This document shows positions 31,949 to 41,464 of a DNA stretch of 64,000 nucleotides, piece after piece. Both the position numbers and the translations under genes were made by a program. The notes under the pieces were generated by a model. It worked only from the letters and a program-made list of their open reading frames with translations. It did no database searches and had not been told where the DNA came from. The stretch lies in the NCBI RefSeq assembly GCF_903915725.1, contig NZ_CAIWTY010000022.1, positions 25,830 to 89,829 of the forward strand. The letters are read 5' to 3'. Origin of the DNA: an uncultured Rhodopila sp. (GTDB lineage: Bacteria > Pseudomonadota > Alphaproteobacteria > Acetobacterales > Acetobacteraceae). The stretch's first letter is position 1. Each line of letters starts with the position of its first letter.

Positions 31949-34417
31949 TTACGATGTCTCGGCGATAGCCTTGTCATTCAACTGGAATACGCGGTTAGCG
32001 CCACTGGCAAATTCGACGAGTGTGCCTGTCACGCTCAATGATATCGGCGGCACATCAAGACCGCTCCCGCGGATCGCCAGGGCGTCGCGCGTCAGATGCA
32101 TTTCAAGCGAGTGCCCCCGGTAACGGATAGACATCTCGAAACACTCCATCTCCGGCGGCAATTGCGGATTCAGCAGCAAAACCCCGCCCTTAGCCTCAAT
32201 CCCCGTCGAAACCCGGAGCACCTGGTCCACGCTGCCTGCCATGGCTCCGAGGTGCACTCCTTCTGCCGCGGTTCCATGCTGGACGTCGGTCACATCGCTT
32301 TGCAGCGCCCTCGCGAAGAAAGCCATAGCACTCGGCCTGTCGGAACGTGCCAGGACCCAGGCAAAAACCACGTTACATAAAGTGGAGCCGTTGGAGGTGC
32401 GTGCGGCGTAATAGGCGACATTCTTTGGGATCGAATCGTATTCGAGCGCATACCCCAGGCGGGCGAACAGTTCCCCCAGTTCCTCCGACGAAAACAGGTA
32501 GAACAACATCACGACATCGGCCTGTTTGGCCAGCTTGTAGCGGTTGGGGCTGTCGCCTTCGGCTTCCAAAATGAGATCAAGACGCTGGATATCGCCGTAT
32601 TGGGTTCGGTACTTCTCCCAATCGAACTCGCGCAGCGCATCGTAGCCTTCGAATTGGCTGATGACGCCGTCATCGTGAAACGGCAGATACATCTTGCGGC
32701 TGATGTCATCCCAGCGCTCGATCTCCTTCGGCGATATGTCAAGCCGTTTCATCATCTCGGCGTGGCGCGTGCCGGAGAGCAAGCCGATGACGTCCTTCGC
32801 CCGGCACAGCACCCACACTGCCATGACGTTAGTGTAGGCATTGTTGTTGACACCGGGTGCCGCTGCATCCGGGTAGCCGTCGTGGAACTCGTCGGGACCC
32901 ATGACACCGCGAATTTCGTAGCGTTGTTTTTTCGCATTGAAGATCGCGATGCTGGACCAGAAGAGTGCGATTTCGAGTATCAACTCGGCGCCGCAGAACT
33001 GCAGAAACTCGATGTCGCGGGTAACCTCGAAGTACTGCCACACGTTGTAAGCGACGGCGCTTCCCACGTGACGCTCAAGATGGGAATTATCCGGAACCCA
33101 GCGCTGGGAGCGAGGGTTCAGGTTGAGCACATCGGTCTCCTCCTGCCCGTCGCTGCCGCTCTGCCAGGGAAACATCGCCCCCCTGTGCCCGGCGGCCCGG
33201 GCGGCAGCACGCGCTTCACCGAGGCGGCGGTAGCGATATGTCAGAAGGTCCCGGGTGATTTCAGGGAGACGGTAGTTAAAGAAGGGAAATATAAACAATT
33301 CGTCCCAGAAGACGTGGCCTTGATAGGCTTCCCCGGTCCAGCCGCGCGCGGGGATGCCGATATCGAGCCCGATAGAGTGGAGCGAAACAGTCTGCAGGAG
33401 ATGAAACATGTTCAGGCGGAGCAGCATCGAAATGTTCAGCTCGTATCCGGGTCCGGCAGGCTGAATGCGCACGTCGAAACGGCGCCATAAATGCTCCCAG
33501 GCCAGCACATGATCCGCCTTGACCGCGTCGAAGCGCCCGGCACGCACACTGGCCTTGCGCGCCTCCAGCCCGCATTCCGAGATCGCCTGGTCGCGCGAGG
33601 TGTAGAAAGAGACCAACTTCTCCGCGACTAAACTCTCGCCTTGCCTGATGTCCGCTGTCAGCTCGTGGCCGATGTAGCCTGGTTCGTTGATGACCCGGCG
33701 GTGAGCCTCGAAAAGCCTCCCGTCGAGGAATATTTGCGTTCGTGCCACCTGGGCGACCTGGATATGCGACTGGGAGGTACGCACCAGCAGAAAGACGCTA
33801 TTTTCGCCAACGGCATCGCCAGCCAGCGGCTCCAGGTGCCTGCCATTGAATTTCTGATAGAGTTTGGCACCCGAGTTGACGACGCGTCCATCGATTGCCG
33901 AGCGAACCGTGACGGGCCCCGACCAGTTCTCGGCGGTGAGTTCCAGTTCCATCGCACCCAGATGCATGTCCGCCATCGAAACGAGGCGCTGCTCCCGCAC
34001 GAGGCTGCACCGTCCTTTGCGGTCCTCGAAGCGGATGGTGCGCAACAGCATGCCGCGCCGCAGATCGATCTCCTGGTGGTATGACGAGATTTTCGCCGTC
34101 CGCGCGGAGAACCAGTCCTCATCGGCGATCCGGAAGTCCAACGCGAGCCAGTTGGGGAAGTTGACGAGATCCTCGTTCTCGACCACTCGGCCGGCAATCT
34201 CGGTCTTCAACCGGTTGTAGCCGCCGGCGAGATAGGTTCCCGGATAGTGAACGCCATCCGCCACCGCCCCGGGCGCCGCCCCTCGCGTTGCGAAATAGCC
34301 ATTCCCGAGGGTGCATAAGGCTTCACGAATCCCTTCGTTAGCCGGATCGAAGCCGTCGAACACCAATGACCATGCCGAAGGATTTTCGGATGCCCGCTGA
34401 ATTGCATTGTTCACCAC
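31949..34417 (-). CDS. GH65 disaccharide phosphorylase (second copy)
   Basis: An 822-residue GH65 enzyme, only moderately like the first copy. The N-terminus has EALCTLGNGYFATRGAAPG; the catalytic Glu510 sits in VMGPDEFHDGYP; later motifs KQADVVMLFYLFSSEELGEL and YYAARTSNGSTLCNVVFAW. The GPDEFHDGYP variant is seen in a proteobacterial GH65 branch of uncertain substrate. The start is given at GTG 34417, but no good ribosome site precedes it and the frame remains open upstream, so the N-terminus is uncertain. It follows the sugar porter gene by 177 bp in the same direction; no own FixJ-like box is seen. Confidence 0.85.
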   Translation of the reverse strand: MVNNAIQRASENPSAWSLVFDGFDPANEGIREALCTLGNGYFATRGAAPGAVADGVHYPGTYLAGGYNRLKTEIAGRVVENEDLVNFPNWLALDFRIADEDWFSARTAKISSYHQEIDLRRGMLLRTIRFEDRKGRCSLVREQRLVSMADMHLGAMELELTAENWSGPVTVRSAIDGRVVNSGAKLYQKFNGRHLEPLAGDAVGENSVFLLVRTSQSHIQVAQVARTQIFLDGRLFEAHRRVINEPGYIGHELTADIRQGESLVAEKLVSFYTSRDQAISECGLEARKASVRAGRFDAVKADHVLAWEHLWRRFDVRIQPAGPGYELNISMLLRLNMFHLLQTVSLHSIGLDIGIPARGWTGEAYQGHVFWDELFIFPFFNYRLPEITRDLLTYRYRRLGEARAAARAAGHRGAMFPWQSGSDGQEETDVLNLNPRSQRWVPDNSHLERHVGSAVAYNVWQYFEVTRDIEFLQFCGAELILEIALFWSSIAIFNAKKQRYEIRGVMGPDEFHDGYPDAAAPGVNNNAYTNVMAVWVLCRAKDVIGLLSGTRHAEMMKRLDISPKEIERWDDISRKMYLPFHDDGVISQFEGYDALREFDWEKYRTQYGDIQRLDLILEAEGDSPNRYKLAKQADVVMLFYLFSSEELGELFARLGYALEYDSIPKNVAYYAARTSNGSTLCNVVFAWVLARSDRPSAMAFFARALQSDVTDVQHGTAAEGVHLGAMAGSVDQVLRVSTGIEAKGGVLLLNPQLPPEMECFEMSIRYRGHSLEMHLTRDALAIRGSGLDVPPISLSVTGTLVEFASGANRVFQLNDKAIAETS

Positions 34418-34594
34418 GACGGCTGGGCCAGCGTGGTGGAGCGATCCAACTCTGCTCGGGCAGCAATGGCGCTGAATTCATTTCGGGTCATCATTGCTTC
34501 CTTGCATTGGGTGCCGGCATTCGGACTCGCGCGCTGGCGGCCGCACTGGAACTGATCAAGCTAATCTCATCAAGGGCGTTGCAGGAAACCAGCA

Positions 34595-36061
34595 TTAATG
34601 CGCGGACCTCCAGGTCTGTTGAATCTCCTCCAGCGACCGGCCCTTGGTCTCCGGCACACGGAAGAAGATCCAAATCCACCCGATCACGCAGAACAGCGCG
34701 AACAATCCGAAGGTCAGCGAACTGCCGGCGGCATCGACCATCGACAGGAAGCACTGGCTGACCACGAAGGCCGAGAGCCAGTTGAAAGCCGTGCAGATGG
34801 ACACCGCCCGGCCGCGGATCCGCCCCGGGAAGATCTCGGTGATCACGGTCCACGTGACGGGACCGATCGAGGCGGCGAAGGAGATGATGAATGCGACCAG
34901 ACCGCATAGCGTAATGATGCCAGCAACGCTTGGTGCTGTCGTGGCGGCCCCCGGCGCGGCGGGGACGATGAACCGGAAGGCGGTTCCCAAAACGGCCAGA
35001 CTAACTCCCATCCCGAACAGTCCGCCCAGCAACAATTTGCGCCGCCCCCAGCGATCTACGAAAGCGAGCGCGATGACCGTGGCAGCCACGTTGACGCCGC
35101 CGATGGCCCATGTTGTCAAAGTCGCCTGGGACGAGAGAGCGAAGCCGGCGGAGGCGAAAATCTGGTTTGCATAGTAGATTATTGCGTTGATCCCCGTGAT
35201 CTGCTGAAATACCGCAAGGCCGATCCCGATCATCAACGGACGCCGCCACTGGCGGTGAAAAATTTCGCTCCAGGCAGCGCTTTCAGTCTCCTCCCGCAAG
35301 GCCTTGTCGATCATGTTCAACGCGTCCTGCGCGTCGACCTTCGGCCGGATCTTCTGCATCTGCACCTTGGCCTCGGGGCGGCGTCCCATTTTCATCAGCC
35401 AGCGTGGCGATTCCGGTGCAGCCACCGCCACCAGCAGCAGCAACACGCCCGGAACTGCGGATGAACCCAGCATAACTCGCCAGGAGCCGGCGTTCGAGAG
35501 CCAGTCGTTCACCAGGTAGGCGAGGAAGATGCCGATCGTGATCGCGAACTGGTACCCGGATACGATCCGGCCACGCAACATCCGTGGCGCGAGCTCCGCG
35601 CCGTACAGCGGTGCGGCGACGGCGATCACGCCGACAGCGGCACCCACGATCAACCGTCCGCAGACCAGAACAGCCGTGACCGGTGCGAAGGCCTGCACGG
35701 CGGCGCCCAGCGTAAACAGGACGCCGGAAAACAAAATCGCGTTCCTGCGGCCGAAACGGTCCGCCAGCTCGCCCCCCGCCAGCGCGCCGAACATGGCGCC
35801 CAGGGTGACCCAGCTTGTCACAACTTCAACCAGAAGCGGGGTCAGCACGAACGACTTCTTGATGCCGTCCAGCGCACCGGAGATCACGCCCTGATCGTAG
35901 CCGAACAGTGCTCCGGCGAACAGAATAACCGCCATTGCGACCACCAGCCATGGCGTCATGGACTGGCCGGTCAGGGGCGGAGGCGCAGAGGGCGATTGGT
36001 TTGTGCCGACAGGCGAGACGGATGGCACGCTTCCGGTGCCCCCGGGGGTCAAGGTGTCCAT
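34595..36061 (-). CDS. MFS sugar porter (GalP/XylE type)
   Basis: A 488-residue sugar/H+ symporter-family protein with twelve helices. Signatures: FGYDQGVISGALDGIKKS, ADRFGRRNAILFSG, PLYGAELAPRMLRGRI, the PESPRWLMKMGR motif, VFQQITGINAIIYYANQIF, VDRWGRRKLLLGG and VPETKGRSLEEIQ. It should import hexoses, pentoses or a glucoside. It lies upstream of a GH65 phosphorylase on the same strand, so a disaccharide substrate is attractive but unproven. A minus-oriented FixJ-like box is 100 bp upstream of the ATG, forming a divergent pair with the box for the PfkB-family kinase. Confidence 0.9.
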   Translation of the reverse strand: MDTLTPGGTGSVPSVSPVGTNQSPSAPPPLTGQSMTPWLVVAMAVILFAGALFGYDQGVISGALDGIKKSFVLTPLLVEVVTSWVTLGAMFGALAGGELADRFGRRNAILFSGVLFTLGAAVQAFAPVTAVLVCGRLIVGAAVGVIAVAAPLYGAELAPRMLRGRIVSGYQFAITIGIFLAYLVNDWLSNAGSWRVMLGSSAVPGVLLLLVAVAAPESPRWLMKMGRRPEAKVQMQKIRPKVDAQDALNMIDKALREETESAAWSEIFHRQWRRPLMIGIGLAVFQQITGINAIIYYANQIFASAGFALSSQATLTTWAIGGVNVAATVIALAFVDRWGRRKLLLGGLFGMGVSLAVLGTAFRFIVPAAPGAATTAPSVAGIITLCGLVAFIISFAASIGPVTWTVITEIFPGRIRGRAVSICTAFNWLSAFVVSQCFLSMVDAAGSSLTFGLFALFCVIGWIWIFFRVPETKGRSLEEIQQTWRSAH

Positions 36062-36160
36062 GCTGTCAACTTCCGAGGTTTGTGGTTATCGCCGGCTTCA
36101 GGCAAATAAAGTTCTCCCGCTGCGGGCAAACATAACCCGCGCCGGGGCGAAAGCTGTAGT

Positions 36161-36175
36161 ATCGGAAAATACTCA
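36161..36175 (-). promoter_or_regulatory. FixJ-like box (minus) ahead of the sugar porter
   Basis: Reads TGAGTATTTTCCGAT on the minus strand; TTATGT at 36130-36135 is the -10 candidate (35.5 bp spacing). Confidence 0.82.
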
Positions 36176-36219
36176 TGCGCGGTCGCTGAAATGGCGGTCG
36201 GTCTATAGCACCGGGGACA

Positions 36220-36234
36220 TGAGTACTTTCCGAG
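36220..36234 (+). promoter_or_regulatory. FixJ-like box ahead of the PfkB kinase
   Basis: TGAGTACTTTCCGAG with TATAGG at 36260-36265 (35.5 bp spacing) and start codon at 36301. Confidence 0.84.
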
Positions 36235-36300
36235 CCTGCCCGGGCAAGGACCGGTCGCCTATAGGTCCCAGCGGCGCTGCGACATACTTTTGAGGTAAAA

Positions 36301-37248
36301 ATGATACTCGCGTGCGGAGAATCCCTTATCGACCTGTTGGTTGGCAAGCCGTCCGGCGCGGGCCTCGCGAGTGAGGCCGTCCCGGGTGGTTCTCCATTCA
36401 ACGTGGCGATCGGCGTTGCCCGCCTGGGGGGCAAGGCCGGATTTCTGTCGAAGGTATCCGACGATTTTTTCGGCCGTTACCTGGTCCGCACCCTGGTGGA
36501 GGCCGGCGTCGATGAGCGCTTTCTGGTTTCGACCTCGCGACAGACCACCATCAGCGTGGCCGTGACCGGACCCGGAGGGGAGGCGCAATATGCGTTTTAT
36601 GGTCACGACTCGGCCGACCGTTCGTTGCTTCCAAGCGAAATCCCGGCGGCGTTGCCGGATGAAGTGTCTGCTATCGCCATCGGGTCCTATACGCTCGCGA
36701 TCGATCCGACCGCCTCCGCCATCGAGCATTTGATCGAACGGGAGAGCGGACGGCGCGTCGTCTCTGTTGATCCGAATATTCGTCCCAATGTCATCGGGGA
36801 TGCGAAGGCATGGCGCCCGCGCTTTGAACGCTTCCTCGCCCGATGCGCAATCGTCAAGGCAAGCGTGGAGGATCTGGCGTTCCTGTATGGGGCAGGGGTG
36901 GATGCCCGGGCCTGGGCGAGGCACTGGCTGACCGCGGGCCCCAAGTTGGTCATCATAACGCGCGGCGGTGACGGGGCGAGCGTGTTCTTTGGAAACTCCA
37001 CGTTCGACCTTCCCGTCCGCAAGGTCGATGTTATCGACACCGTCGGTGCCGGCGACAGTTTTCATGCGGCGCTGCTGATTTCTCTTGAGGAGCAGGATCT
37101 TCTACGACCGGCCGAAATCGCGAGTTTATCGCTGGAAGCCGTCACGCGTGCCATGAACTTCGCCGTTGTGGCGTCGTCAATCACCTGTTCGCGTAAGGGC
37201 GCGGATCTGCCGGCACTTGCCGATGTCGAGGCCGTCCTCAGCGGATGA
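36301..37248 (+). CDS. PfkB-family sugar kinase (fructokinase-like)
   Basis: A 315-residue ribokinase/PfkB kinase. The N-terminal substrate region is ILACGESLIDLLVG with GGSPFNVAIGVARLGGKAGFLSKVSDDFFG; the C-terminal signature is VIDTVGAGDSFHAALLISL, with Asp the catalytic base. The sequence is closest in style to fructokinases, which make fructose-6-phosphate, a substrate of the phosphoketolase encoded 0.6 kb downstream. Ribosome site GAGGT lies four bases before ATG 36301. The gene has its own FixJ-like box and is divergent from the sugar porter gene. Confidence 0.9.
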   Translation: MILACGESLIDLLVGKPSGAGLASEAVPGGSPFNVAIGVARLGGKAGFLSKVSDDFFGRYLVRTLVEAGVDERFLVSTSRQTTISVAVTGPGGEAQYAFYGHDSADRSLLPSEIPAALPDEVSAIAIGSYTLAIDPTASAIEHLIERESGRRVVSVDPNIRPNVIGDAKAWRPRFERFLARCAIVKASVEDLAFLYGAGVDARAWARHWLTAGPKLVIITRGGDGASVFFGNSTFDLPVRKVDVIDTVGAGDSFHAALLISLEEQDLLRPAEIASLSLEAVTRAMNFAVVASSITCSRKGADLPALADVEAVLSG

Positions 37249-37539
37249 TGAGGCGACCCTATTTCCAGTAGCGTCACGGCACCTTCGGGCCGGATCCGAC
37301 ATACCCCAATGCCGCCGGCACGACCGGTTGGATCGCCGACTGTGCCAGGGCGATTCAAGCCAGGGCATCATCGTTCCGAAGACGCCGCCATCGCCGACGG
37401 AGTGAACCGTGCCCGCTCCCGCCGGCGGAACGCCGGCGGCGATGGTGATGAAAGACTTCAGCCCAGCTGGAACTGACAGACAAGCGCCTGCTCCCGCCAA
37501 GGCGAATAACCTGGCAGTTGATCTGGACGGCGCGGCAGG

Positions 37540-37554
37540 TTCGGAAACTACTCA
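37540..37554 (-). promoter_or_regulatory. Orphan FixJ-like box (minus)
   Basis: Reads TGAGTAGTTTCCGAA on the minus strand. No credible minus-strand gene follows before 37248, and no clean -10 stands at the usual distance; TTATTC at 37504-37509 is about 40 bp away. Confidence 0.65.
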
Positions 37555-37632
37555 TATTTGGGGGGATTACATGACTCTTGGTACGGATACCCGCCGGTTC
37601 ACAGTGTCCGACGACACGGATGCATCCCGGCA

Positions 37633-37647
37633 TGAGTATTTTCCGAC
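37633..37647 (+). promoter_or_regulatory. FixJ-like box ahead of phosphoketolase
   Basis: TGAGTATTTTCCGAC with TATTGT at 37674-37679 as -10 candidate. The phosphoketolase start is 170 bp downstream, giving a leader of about 130 nt, longer than in the other units. Confidence 0.8.
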
Positions 37648-37816
37648 CCTGTTCCGCCGTGTTTTTCGGCAGCTATTGTCCATGACGGCACGATTAGGCC
37701 GGTTCGCCGGCAGCGCCGCGTGAGGCTCTGATCCGCCTTCACAACGCCATGCGATCCCCATCGTGTGGCAGCAGAGCGCCTTTCCGAACAATGATCGAGA
37801 CAACAGGGGCCAAAAA

Positions 37817-40228
37817 ATGGACGCATCCACTACGGCGCGAGAACTTCAGAAACGCAAAGATCCGGCTGGTGAACCGACCCTGACCGCAGAGGAGTTGCGC
37901 AAGACCAACGCATACTGGCGCGCAGCCAACTATTTGTCCGTGGGACAAATCTACCTGTACGACAATCCACTACTGCGTGAACCGCTGACGCTGGCCCACG
38001 TCAAGCCGCTGGTTGTCGGCCATTGGGGAACCACGCCGGGTCAGAACTTCATCTATGTCCACCTCAATCGGGTCATCAAGAAGCATGACCTGGACGTCAT
38101 CTACATCGCCGGCCCCGGTCACGGCGGTCCCGCCCTTGTCGGCAATGTTTATCTCGAAGGTACCTGGAGCGAGGTGTATCCGAATATCACCCGGGATGAA
38201 GCCGGTCTGAAAAAGCTGTTCAAGCAATTTTCGTTTCCCGGTGGCATTTCCAGTCATGTCGCGCCGACGACGCCGGGATCGATCCACGAAGGCGGCGAGT
38301 TGGGCTATTCCATCAGCCACGCCTTCGGTGCGGCATTCGACAATCCGGAACTGATCGTTGCCTGCATCGTCGGCGACGGCGAATCCGAAACCGGCCCGCT
38401 GGCGACGGCATGGCAGTCCAACAAGTTCCTCGATCCGATCGCGGACGGGGCGGTGCTGCCGATCCTGCATCTGAACGGGTACAAGATCAGCAACCCGACG
38501 GTTCTGGCCCGCATCGATCATGAAGAGCTTGAACAGTTTTTCCGCGGCTGCGGTTGGACGCCCTACTTCGTCGAGGGCGACGATCCGGAAACGATGCACG
38601 AACTCATGGCCACCGTGCTGGAGCGGGCTATCGAGGATATCCGGCAGTTCCAGACAACCGCGCGGGCGACCAAAAATCCATCCCGCCCGCGCTGGCCGAT
38701 GATCGTCCTGCGGTCGCCCAAGGGCTGGACCGGGCCGAAGACCGTCGACGGCCTGCAGATCGAGGGAACGTTCCGGGCACATCAGGTGCCTTTGCTGGTC
38801 GATCAGGACCATCCGAAGCACGTCGCCCTGCTGGAAAGCTGGATGAAAAGCTATAAGGCCGAGGAATTGTTCGATGAAAACGGACGGCTGATCGGTGAAT
38901 TGGCCGAGTTGGCGCCAAAGGGCGATCGTCGGATGGGATCCAATCCCCACGCCAACGGCGGAATCCTTTTGCACGACCTAAATATGCCCGATTTCCGGGA
39001 TCATGCTGTCCACGTCCCGTCGCCAGGTGCCGTCGATGGCCAGGATACTCTTGTGCTGGGCGAGTTTTTCAAGGATGTCGTCAAGCTGAACCCGGACAAT
39101 TTCCGGATCTTCGGTCCGGATGAGACGCTCTCGAATCTTCTCGGTTCTGTCTTCGAGGTCACCAACCGCCAATGGGATGCCGAGAAGGTCGAGAATGACG
39201 AGTTCCTCGCACCCGCGGGCCGGGTGCTCGATTCGATGCTCAGCGAGCACCAGTGCGAGGGATGGCTGGAAGGCTACCTGCTGACCGGACGTCACGGGGT
39301 GTTCAACAGCTACGAGGCTTTCATTCGCATCGTGGATTCGATGTTCAGCCAGCACGCGAAATGGCTGAAGGTGACGTTGGAACTGCCGTGGCGGCGGAAA
39401 ATCGCGTCGCTGAACTATCTGCTTGCGTCTCACGTGTGGCAGCAGGACCACAATGGATTCACGCACCAGGATCCCGGGTTCCTTGACCACGTGATCAACA
39501 AGAAGGCGGATATCGTGCGCGTCTACCTGCCGCCCGATGCCAACTGCTTGCTTTCCACGTTCGATCATTGCCTGCGCAGCCGGCATTATGTGAACGTTGT
39601 GGTCGCCGGCAAACATGCCCTCCCGCAATGGCTGACCATGCAAGAGGCGATCGTCCATTGCACCCAGGGTCTGGGCATCTGGCAATGGGCAAGCAACGAC
39701 CAGGATGGCGAACCCGACGTCGTGATGGCCTGTTGCGGCGACACGCCGACGCTGGAGATCCTCGCCGCGGTGTCGATCCTGCGGGAGCATCTGCCCGAAC
39801 TGAAGATCCGGGTGATCAACGTCGTCGATCTGATGAAGCTACAGTCGGCAAGCGAGCACCCGCATGGGCTGAACGAGACCGACTACGATTCCTTGTTCAC
39901 GAAGGACAAGCACATCATCTTCGGCTTTCATGGCTATCCTTCGCTAGTGCATCGGCTGACCTATCGCCGGACCAACCGGAACCTTCATGTGCGCGGCTAC
40001 AAGGAAGAGGGCACGATTACCACGGCTTTCGACATGCGGGTACAAAACGACCTGGACCGCTTCCATCTCGTGCAGGACGTCGTGGACCGCTTGCCGCATC
40101 TGGGAAGCAAGGGTGCGTATCTGAAGCAGATGGTTCAGAACAAGCTTGTTGAGCACAACCTTTACATCGACCAGCACGGGCAGGATCTGCCGGAAATCCG
40201 GAACTGGAAGTGGGGCGCCGAGAAATGA
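37817..40228 (+). CDS. xfp: Xylulose-5-phosphate/fructose-6-phosphate phosphoketolase
   Basis: An 803-residue thiamine-diphosphate enzyme that splits xylulose-5-phosphate or fructose-6-phosphate with phosphate to acetyl phosphate plus glyceraldehyde-3-phosphate or erythrose-4-phosphate. Motifs: [66 protein letters not shown] and the ThDP site [18 protein letters not shown]. The start ATG 37817 ([10 protein letters not shown]) has AGGGG upstream; the frame is open to 37763. The aldolase gene overlaps its stop (ATGA). Acetyl phosphate would feed the AckA and Pta encoded at 19443-22051. Length is typical. Confidence 0.96.
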   Translation: MDASTTARELQKRKDPAGEPTLTAEELRKTNAYWRAANYLSVGQIYLYDNPLLREPLTLAHVKPLVVGHWGTTPGQNFIYVHLNRVIKKHDLDVIYIAGPGHGGPALVGNVYLEGTWSEVYPNITRDEAGLKKLFKQFSFPGGISSHVAPTTPGSIHEGGELGYSISHAFGAAFDNPELIVACIVGDGESETGPLATAWQSNKFLDPIADGAVLPILHLNGYKISNPTVLARIDHEELEQFFRGCGWTPYFVEGDDPETMHELMATVLERAIEDIRQFQTTARATKNPSRPRWPMIVLRSPKGWTGPKTVDGLQIEGTFRAHQVPLLVDQDHPKHVALLESWMKSYKAEELFDENGRLIGELAELAPKGDRRMGSNPHANGGILLHDLNMPDFRDHAVHVPSPGAVDGQDTLVLGEFFKDVVKLNPDNFRIFGPDETLSNLLGSVFEVTNRQWDAEKVENDEFLAPAGRVLDSMLSEHQCEGWLEGYLLTGRHGVFNSYEAFIRIVDSMFSQHAKWLKVTLELPWRRKIASLNYLLASHVWQQDHNGFTHQDPGFLDHVINKKADIVRVYLPPDANCLLSTFDHCLRSRHYVNVVVAGKHALPQWLTMQEAIVHCTQGLGIWQWASNDQDGEPDVVMACCGDTPTLEILAAVSILREHLPELKIRVINVVDLMKLQSASEHPHGLNETDYDSLFTKDKHIIFGFHGYPSLVHRLTYRRTNRNLHVRGYKEEGTITTAFDMRVQNDLDRFHLVQDVVDRLPHLGSKGAYLKQMVQNKLVEHNLYIDQHGQDLPEIRNWKWGAEK

Positions 40229-41256
40229 CCATGCAAGACCTCGCTGCCACTGCACACGAACTCGTGGGCAGTGGCAAGGGAATCCTCGCGATGGACGAGA
40301 GCAATTCCACCTGCAACAAGCGGTTTGCCGCGGTGGGCGCACCGGAGACCGAGGAGGCAAGGCGCTCGTGGCGGGAATTGATCGTCACCACCCCGCAGCT
40401 TGCCGACAGCATCAGCGGTGTAATTCTCTATGACGAGACGATCCGCCAGCAAAAGAAAGACGGCACGTCATTCGTCAGGGTTCTCAGCGCTGCCGGCATC
40501 ATTCCCGGCATCAAGGTCGATATGGGCGCGAAGCCCTTGGCGGGCCGTCCCGGAGAGACGGTCACCGAAGGCCTGGACGGATTGCGTGCCCGCCTGGAGG
40601 AATACGTCCAAATGGGCGCCCGCTTTGCCAAATGGCGGGCAGTCATCTCCCCGGCCGGTGGCCTGCCAAGCCGGGGCTGCATCGAGGCCAACGCACACGC
40701 GTTGGCCCGGTACGCCGCTCTGTGCCAGGAAGCCGGACTCGTTCCGATTGTCGAACCGGAAGTGCTGATGGCCGGAGAACACACCCTCGAGCGGTGCCGG
40801 GAGGTCACCCGGGAGACGCTGCACTGCGTTTTCAACCAGCTTTACGACCAGGGCGTCATCCTGGAGGGCATGATTTTGAAGCCCAACATGGTGCTTCCGG
40901 GATTGAACTGTCCAAAACAGGAGACGCTGCATGAGGTTGCGGCTGCCACGGTGGCATCTCTTCTCAGGGTCGTGCCGGCTTCCGTTCCGGGAATCGCATT
41001 CCTGTCGGGCGGCCAAGCCAGCGAACTGGCCTCCGCCCGTTTGAACGCCATGAACGTCATTGCCAGATCGGCATCGTCGCCGCTCCCCTGGCCGCTGGCG
41101 TTTTCATTCGCCCGAGCAATCCAGCAGTCCGCCCTGGAGATCTGGCGGGGGCAGCAAGACCGCGTCCCTGCGGCGCAGCATGCACTCGCGCATCGGGCGC
41201 ATTGCAATAAAGCCGCGCTCCAGGGTGAATATTCGGCGGCGACCGAGCGGACCTGA
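40225..41256 (+). CDS. fbaB: Class I fructose-bisphosphate aldolase
   Basis: A 343-residue class I (Schiff-base) aldolase. Motifs: [18 protein letters not shown] near the N-terminus, [49 protein letters not shown] and the Schiff-base Lys in [13 protein letters not shown], then GIAFLSGGQ. It cleaves fructose-1,6-bisphosphate to two triose phosphates. Start ATG 40225 overlaps the phosphoketolase stop (ATGA), so the two are co-translated. The pair would link the phosphoketolase shunt to lower glycolysis or gluconeogenesis. Confidence 0.95.
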   Translation: MTMQDLAATAHELVGSGKGILAMDESNSTCNKRFAAVGAPETEEARRSWRELIVTTPQLADSISGVILYDETIRQQKKDGTSFVRVLSAAGIIPGIKVDMGAKPLAGRPGETVTEGLDGLRARLEEYVQMGARFAKWRAVISPAGGLPSRGCIEANAHALARYAALCQEAGLVPIVEPEVLMAGEHTLERCREVTRETLHCVFNQLYDQGVILEGMILKPNMVLPGLNCPKQETLHEVAAATVASLLRVVPASVPGIAFLSGGQASELASARLNAMNVIARSASSPLPWPLAFSFARAIQQSALEIWRGQQDRVPAAQHALAHRAHCNKAALQGEYSAATERT

Positions 41257-41339
41257 CGGCTGCACCCGGGCCGGGTCCGAGTTTGTTCCTCGCCCGGCGT
41301 TGTGAGAACGAGTGGCGGCTGTCCTGGCCGCACATCGCA

Positions 41340-41409
41340 TCCGGGGCATCGGCGGCCGCACATGATCGGGCGCCAGCGAACACCCGGCAAGCAGAAGCAA
41401 TGCGATCAT
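41340..41409 (-). pseudogene. N-terminal remnant of a NodT/OprM-type efflux lipoprotein
   Basis: From ATG 41409 the frame reads MIALLLLAGCSLAPDHVRPP and MP, a signal peptide with lipobox (AGC) and the APDxVRP start that is typical of RND outer-membrane channel lipoproteins. After that the resemblance ends and the frame runs into the 3' end of the aldolase gene on the other strand. Probably a truncated relic. Confidence 0.5.
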
Positions 41410-41464
41410 GGCCCCGGCTGGCCGTCGTTTCAGCAGCTATCGCCGGGATCGTAAACTCGCCGCG

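Larger units (their letters stand above)
37249..37816. other. Intergenic region with two opposed FixJ-like boxes
   Basis: 568 bp between the PfkB and phosphoketolase genes. I see no convincing gene. It holds a minus-oriented box (37540-37554), a plus-oriented box (37633-37647) and direct repeats of CGCCGGCGG around 37419-37440. Confidence 0.6.

Noticed and set aside
37681..37722. 13-codon frame in the phosphoketolase leader as a leader peptide
   Set aside because: No ribosome site, no run of regulatory codons and no attenuator hairpin seen.
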